Shown one piece after another: positions 29,390 to 32,355 of a stretch of DNA of 32,355 nt; the first letter of the stretch is position 1, and the number at the start of each line of letters is the position of its first letter. The notes beneath the pieces are model-generated. The model saw nothing but the letters and a program-made list of their open reading frames with translations, did no database searches and was not told the origin of the DNA. Source of the stretch: ZC4RG35 sp041747855. GTDB taxonomy: Bacteria > Actinomycetota > Acidimicrobiia > Spongiisociales > ZC4RG35. Location: the NCBI GenBank assembly GCA_041747855.1, contig JBGTEJ010000012.1:1-32355 (forward strand), read 5' to 3'. The position numbers and the translations under genes are program-made.

Positions 29390-30174
29390 CCGACGGGTCG
29401 GAGGTTGTCGGATACCAACTGAAGGGCGATGTAGCGCTCGTCACCCTGAACCGGGCTGACCGTTTCAACGCCATAGAGGCGTCACTCTCAGCCGGTGTCG
29501 TGGCTGCCCTGGATCGCGCCGGAGCGGAGGCCCGTGCCTTGGTGTTGACCGGTGCTGGTCGCGCCTTCTGTTCCGGTGCTGACCTGGCCGACTTGATCGA
29601 GGACTATCGGAGGGATGGTCCCGACCTTCATGGTCATCTCGAGCGGGTCTTCCACCCGATCATCAACGCACTGGTGGAGTGCCCCGTCCCCACCATCGCT
29701 GCGGTCAATGGCGTAGCGGCGGGTGCCGGCCTGGGTTTGGCGCTCGCATGCGATCTGAGATTGGTTGCGGCATCCGCCACGTTCACTTCGGCATTCACCG
29801 GTATAGGTCTCGTCCCCGACTCAGGGACGACCTGGTGGCTGCCGCAAATGATCGGTGTGTCCAGGGCTCTCGAACTGACCTTGACCAACCGACGGTTGAA
29901 AGCAGCGGAAATCGTTGATCTGGGCCTCGCAATGGAGATGACAGAAGACGATGAGCTCATCGACCGAGCACTGGTGGTCGGCACCCAATTGGCTGACCTG
30001 GTTCCCGACTCCTTGGTAGCGACCCGGAGGTTGGTGCGTGGGGCTGCGGGAGGCTCGTTGAGTGATGCGCTTGCCGCCGAACAGATCGAGCAGGGGCGTC
30101 TTGGTCGCACCACGGAGCATCTAGAAGGGGTCAACGCCTTCCTGGAGAAGCGCAAGCCCAACTACCGGGGATGA
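29386..30174 (+). CDS. enoyl-CoA hydratase/isomerase (crotonase) family protein
   Basis: The 262-residue protein has the crotonase signature: ADRFNAIEASLSAGVV, the oxyanion-hole loop VLTGAGRAFCSGADLADL, and the second loop AAVNGVAAGAGLGLALACDL. In GIGLVPDSGTTWWLPQMIG an Asp-Ser pair replaces the paired glutamate region of true hydratases: position 'GLVPDSG' fits the PaaG/isomerase-like group, which lacks one catalytic Glu. It therefore more likely acts as an isomerase or ring-modifying crotonase than a classical hydratase. The start overlaps the DUF3237 stop by 4 bases. It is the last gene of the operon, and no clear terminator hairpin follows. Confidence 0.88.
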   Translation: MTDGSEVVGYQLKGDVALVTLNRADRFNAIEASLSAGVVAALDRAGAEARALVLTGAGRAFCSGADLADLIEDYRRDGPDLHGHLERVFHPIINALVECPVPTIAAVNGVAAGAGLGLALACDLRLVAASATFTSAFTGIGLVPDSGTTWWLPQMIGVSRALELTLTNRRLKAAEIVDLGLAMEMTEDDELIDRALVVGTQLADLVPDSLVATRRLVRGAAGGSLSDALAAEQIEQGRLGRTTEHLEGVNAFLEKRKPNYRG

Positions 30175-30283
30175 AGGCACCGCCACCAAGAATCCGGAAA
30201 GCACAAGGGATTCAAGGCATTTGGCCTATCGTTCTCCTATTGTCGCAGCACATGCCGCGAGTCATAGACCCAAAGGAGGGGCC

Positions 30284-30577
30284 GTGAACAAGACCGAGAT
30301 GGCGGAGAAGCTCGCCAAGAAGGCGGACATCTCGAAGGCGCAGGCCACAGAGATCGTGGACATCATCTTCTCGACCAAGTCGGGCGAGGGGATTATTGCC
30401 GTCGAACTTGACGCCGGCCGAAAGGTGAATATCACCGGTTTCGGAATATTCAGCAGCAAATCCCGTTCGGCCCGTCAGGGCCGTAATCCAGCCACCGGGG
30501 CAACTATCAACATCCCCGCCCGCAAGTACGCGCACTTTGCGCCGTCCAAGGGCCTCAAGGATCGGGTAGCCGAGTAA
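30284..30577 (+). CDS. hup: HU family DNA-binding protein
   Basis: The 97-residue protein begins with GTG as VNKTEMAEKLAKKADISKAQ and follows the HU fold. Two helices are followed by the beta saddle KVNITGFGIFSSKSRSARQG and the DNA-intercalating arm with RNPATGATINIPARKY (the conserved RNPxTG with proline), then a C-terminal helix. HU dimers bend and compact DNA. No long lysine-rich C-terminal tail of the mycobacterial HupB type is present. AAAGGAGG lies 6 bases before the start, which rejects the longer frame beginning at 30221. A strong intrinsic terminator follows, so it is a single-gene transcript. A -10-like TATCGT or TATTGT lies 30-60 bases upstream. Confidence 0.94.
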   Translation: MNKTEMAEKLAKKADISKAQATEIVDIIFSTKSGEGIIAVELDAGRKVNITGFGIFSSKSRSARQGRNPATGATINIPARKYAHFAPSKGLKDRVAE

Positions 30578-30601
30578 CGGCCACACCAGTCGAGAACTCT
30601 T

Positions 30602-30635
30602 GATGGCGGGGCCTTTCTGGCCCCGCCATCCTTTT
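30602..30635 (+). terminator. intrinsic terminator of hup
   Basis: GATGGCGGGGCC, loop TTTCT and GGCCCCGCCATC form a perfect 12-bp stem followed by CTTTT. This is the clearest intrinsic terminator in the window. Confidence 0.92.
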
Positions 30636-30651
30636 GCCCTGGCTGCGGCCG

Positions 30652-30679
30652 CTGACACGTCGAACCCATCGACTTAACT
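30652..30679 (+). promoter_or_regulatory. glycerophosphodiesterase promoter, leaderless arrangement
   Basis: CTGACA (30652-30657), a 16-base spacer and TTAACT (30674-30679), then 7 bases to GTG 30687. Confidence 0.45.
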
Positions 30680-30686
30680 GCCCATT

Positions 30687-31472
30687 GTGAGTCTCAGCGA
30701 GACCTGGAAGGGCCCCGTCTCCATTGCACATCGTGGAAGCCGCTTCCTCTGGCCGGAGAACACGATGGTGGCCTTCTCCGGCGCTGTCGACATGGGGATC
30801 CGTCACCTCGAGACCGACCTGAGGATGACTTCCGACGGCGTGGTCGTGTGCTTTCATGACCGCACCCTCGAGCGGACCACCGATGGTGTCGGGGAGGTCG
30901 CAACTGTCACCTATGCCGAACTCTCACGCCTGGATGCCGGATATCGACACGCACCCGAGAACGACCTCGCATTTCGGGGTCAGGGAGTCACGGTCCCGAC
31001 ACTTGAAGAGCTGGTGACGAGCTTCCCGGAGACAGCCCTGATCGTGGATCTCAAGCAGGATGGCATGGCCGCCGAGGTAGCGCGGCTCATCGCCCAGCAC
31101 GTGTTGCACGACCGAATCGTGGTGGGCTCCTTTTCCGATCGACGTCTCGCGGAGTTCAGGTCGATTGCCGATGGGAAGATCTCCACATCCACGGGTCAGC
31201 GTGAGTCTCGCAATTGGCTCGCCGCGTCGAGATTGGGACGGGTGCTTTCGGGACCGGCTGTCGCGCTGCAGGTTCCCGTGACGTCGAGAGGGGTGCGGGT
31301 GGTCGACGCACGACTGATCGAAGTAGCGCATCGCGCCGGGTTACATGTTCATGTGTGGACCGTCAATCAGGAGTCCGAAATGGTGCGGCTTCTCGATCTC
31401 GGCGTAGACGGGGTCATCACCGATCGCCCCGACCTCCTTCTTGGCGTCCTCTCTGAGAGGGTTGAAACGTGA
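30687..31472 (+). CDS. glycerophosphodiester phosphodiesterase
   Basis: The 261-residue TIM-barrel enzyme has the GDPD motif set: SIAHRGSRFLWPENTMVAF (HRG with the PENT loop), the metal pair in LETDLRMTSDGVVVCFHDRT, and LERTTDGVG. Later barrel strands are TALIVDLKQDG and VHVWTVNQESEM, and the C-terminal GVDGVITDRPDLL is also typical. It hydrolyses glycerophosphodiesters from phospholipids to glycerol-3-phosphate and an alcohol. There is no signal peptide, so it is cytoplasmic. A leaderless promoter just upstream fixes the GTG start. It is coupled by a GTGA overlap to the next gene. Confidence 0.92.
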   Translation: MSLSETWKGPVSIAHRGSRFLWPENTMVAFSGAVDMGIRHLETDLRMTSDGVVVCFHDRTLERTTDGVGEVATVTYAELSRLDAGYRHAPENDLAFRGQGVTVPTLEELVTSFPETALIVDLKQDGMAAEVARLIAQHVLHDRIVVGSFSDRRLAEFRSIADGKISTSTGQRESRNWLAASRLGRVLSGPAVALQVPVTSRGVRVVDARLIEVAHRAGLHVHVWTVNQESEMVRLLDLGVDGVITDRPDLLLGVLSERVET

Positions 31473-31966
31473 ACATGATCCTCCTGGCCCTCATCGCTGC
31501 GGTGTCTTTGGGGGGTGCGTTCGGCGAGGCTGAGGCCAGCACGATTTCGGTGTCTGCTACGTCCATGGTCATCGATCTATCAGTCGAGATCCTGGTACCG
31601 GCAGACAGTGTGCTCGCTCATCTCTCGTCGGATGGCGAGACGATGTTGCTTCCGCTCGTGGAGAGACAGGCCGGTGTCTATGGGCTCCGCTCGGAAATGC
31701 CTCTCAAGAACTGGGTGGTGGTCTTCGAGATCCTCGGGCCGGAGGGGGAATTGTCCCAACCCGTCTCCCTGGGTTTTCTGGGAGCCCACCTCGGGACAAC
31801 GACAACCTCTTCGGTCGCGGGCACCACGACCAGGCCCGACGACGACAGCGAGGCGAGGCGCTGGGGTTTCCTCGCCCTGGCCCTGGCGGCAGGGTCGCTA
31901 TCCGCCTTGGCCTTCTGGGTCCTAGGAGGTCGCGACGACGAGTCCGGCGATCCGGAAGAGGAGTAA
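31469..31966 (+). CDS. secreted, C-terminally membrane-anchored protein of unknown function
   Basis: The 165-residue protein starts with a signal peptide (MNMILLALIAAVSLGGAFGE, then AEAS as a likely cleavage region). A beta-rich outer domain of about 75 residues follows (SATSMVIDLSVEILVPADSV ... KNWVVVFEILGPEGELSQPV). Next are a threonine-rich linker (GTTTTSSVAGTTTRPDDDSE), one membrane helix (WGFLALALAAGSLSALAFWV) and a short acidic cytoplasmic tail. I do not recognise the domain. GTG 31469 overlaps the phosphodiesterase stop as GTGA; ATG 31475 is an alternative start. Coupling to GDPD hints at a link with the envelope or lipids. Confidence 0.7.
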   Translation: MNMILLALIAAVSLGGAFGEAEASTISVSATSMVIDLSVEILVPADSVLAHLSSDGETMLLPLVERQAGVYGLRSEMPLKNWVVVFEILGPEGELSQPVSLGFLGAHLGTTTTSSVAGTTTRPDDDSEARRWGFLALALAAGSLSALAFWVLGGRDDESGDPEEE

Positions 31967-31994
31967 TCACAGGGGATGTGGGCGAGCGGTTCAC

Positions 31995-32355
31995 CTACAG
32001 CGGAATCACACGGGCCAGGTCGACAGGGTAGGTCACCTTGATGTTGGTGGGGGAACCGTCGACGGCGGCCACCTCGAGGTTCGAAAACCTCTGGACGATG
32101 TCGAGAGTGTCGTGCCCGGTGAAGCCCTCCTCCTCGGCGATCCTGTAGGCATCGATGAGCTCCCGAGCGCGGAAGACCTGTGGTGTCTGCACTGCGACTG
32201 CATTCTCGATGGGTACGAGGGTGCCCCTGTCGATCAGCATTCTCGAAGGTTCGATCACCGGGACAGCACCGCCAATCATCTGAGCCGTATCGAACAACTC
32301 CTCGATGAGGTGTGGGCCCAGGTTGGGACGCGCCCCGTCGTGGATCCCTATGAGT
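31995..32355 (-). CDS. ispD: 2-C-methyl-D-erythritol 4-phosphate cytidylyltransferase, N-terminus outside the window
   Basis: The minus-strand frame is open to the window edge, so only the C-terminal ~119 residues are seen. IHDGARPNLGPHLIEELFD matches the IspD 'HDaARP' motif, and PVIEPSRMLIDRGTLVPIEN, VAVQTPQVFRARELIDAY, GHDTLDIVQRF and the final NIKVTYPVDLARVI are the usual C-terminal IspD landmarks (QTPQ.F, D....E, G...N.K.T...DL). IspD makes CDP-methylerythritol in the non-mevalonate isoprenoid pathway. The active-site glycine-rich N-terminus is not visible. It is convergent with the membrane-anchored protein gene; no ispF follows it on the same strand. Confidence 0.9.
   Translation of the reverse strand, partial: LIGIHDGARPNLGPHLIEELFDTAQMIGGAVPVIEPSRMLIDRGTLVPIENAVAVQTPQVFRARELIDAYRIAEEEGFTGHDTLDIVQRFSNLEVAAVDGSPTNIKVTYPVDLARVIPL

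Overview
The window is a chromosomal stretch from a GC-rich actinobacterium. The main hints are a MutT1-type Nudix plus histidine-phosphatase protein, an F420/deazaflavin-type reductase, a DUF3237 protein, the small two-helix membrane family often mislabelled 'LigA', a SoxR with its iron-sulfur cysteines, GTG and TTG starts, and many promoters placed so that the mRNA would begin at or beside the start codon. A deep lineage such as Acidimicrobiia is possible, but I cannot fix the class from sequence alone. There is no rRNA, tRNA, CRISPR array, intact prophage or insertion sequence. Most of the window is ordinary housekeeping and metabolic DNA.

Layout. 1-987: end of an ATP-grasp ligase. 976-2110: a decayed patch with a frame-broken membrane protein, a fragment of an excisionase-type DNA-binding domain and a frame-broken DUF2283 gene. 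2111-5389: an Nfu_N-ferredoxin reductase fusion, a deazaflavin-type reductase, a small membrane protein, and a divergent marR/yceI pair with two matching operators. 5480-6606: a membrane-anchored XRE regulator, then a compact RNA or mini-gene unit with an extreme Shine-Dalgarno sequence and a terminator. 6605-11567: cysteine/cystathionine synthase, heme A synthase, SoxR, a thioredoxin-fold DUF255 protein and SixA. 11568-13877: a broken small gene, a sigma-70 factor with its promoters, a CBS-pair protein and a DUF1761 membrane protein. 13924-20131: a tandem duplicated hairpin, a HerA/FtsK-like ATPase and a divergent two-gene heterodimeric ABC exporter. 20175-24583: a MutT1-like protein, a small Cys/His protein, a fused E1 alpha-beta 2-oxo acid dehydrogenase and divergent hisC. 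24708-30174: a probable operon of an MMPL/RND transporter, an APH-fold kinase, a phosphoribosyltransferase, DUF3237 and enoyl-CoA hydratase. 30284-32355: HU with a strong terminator, glycerophosphodiesterase with a coupled membrane-anchored protein, and the C-terminal part of IspD.

The genes do not form one pathway. Clear functional groups are the marR/yceI regulatory pair, the two exporter half-subunits, the translationally coupled mmpL-downstream genes and the GDPD pair. The most interesting signal that genes do not explain is at about 6358-6606. A -10-like box is followed by a 16-nt sequence able to pair with the whole 3' tail of 16S rRNA, a 13-codon open frame, several stem-loops (one segment complementary to the Shine-Dalgarno region) and a 14-bp terminator hairpin.

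Two cautions. Four genes carry apparent single-base frame breaks (near 1098, 1830, 11085 and 11711), which could be real decay or base-calling errors. All family assignments were made by eye, without database searches.
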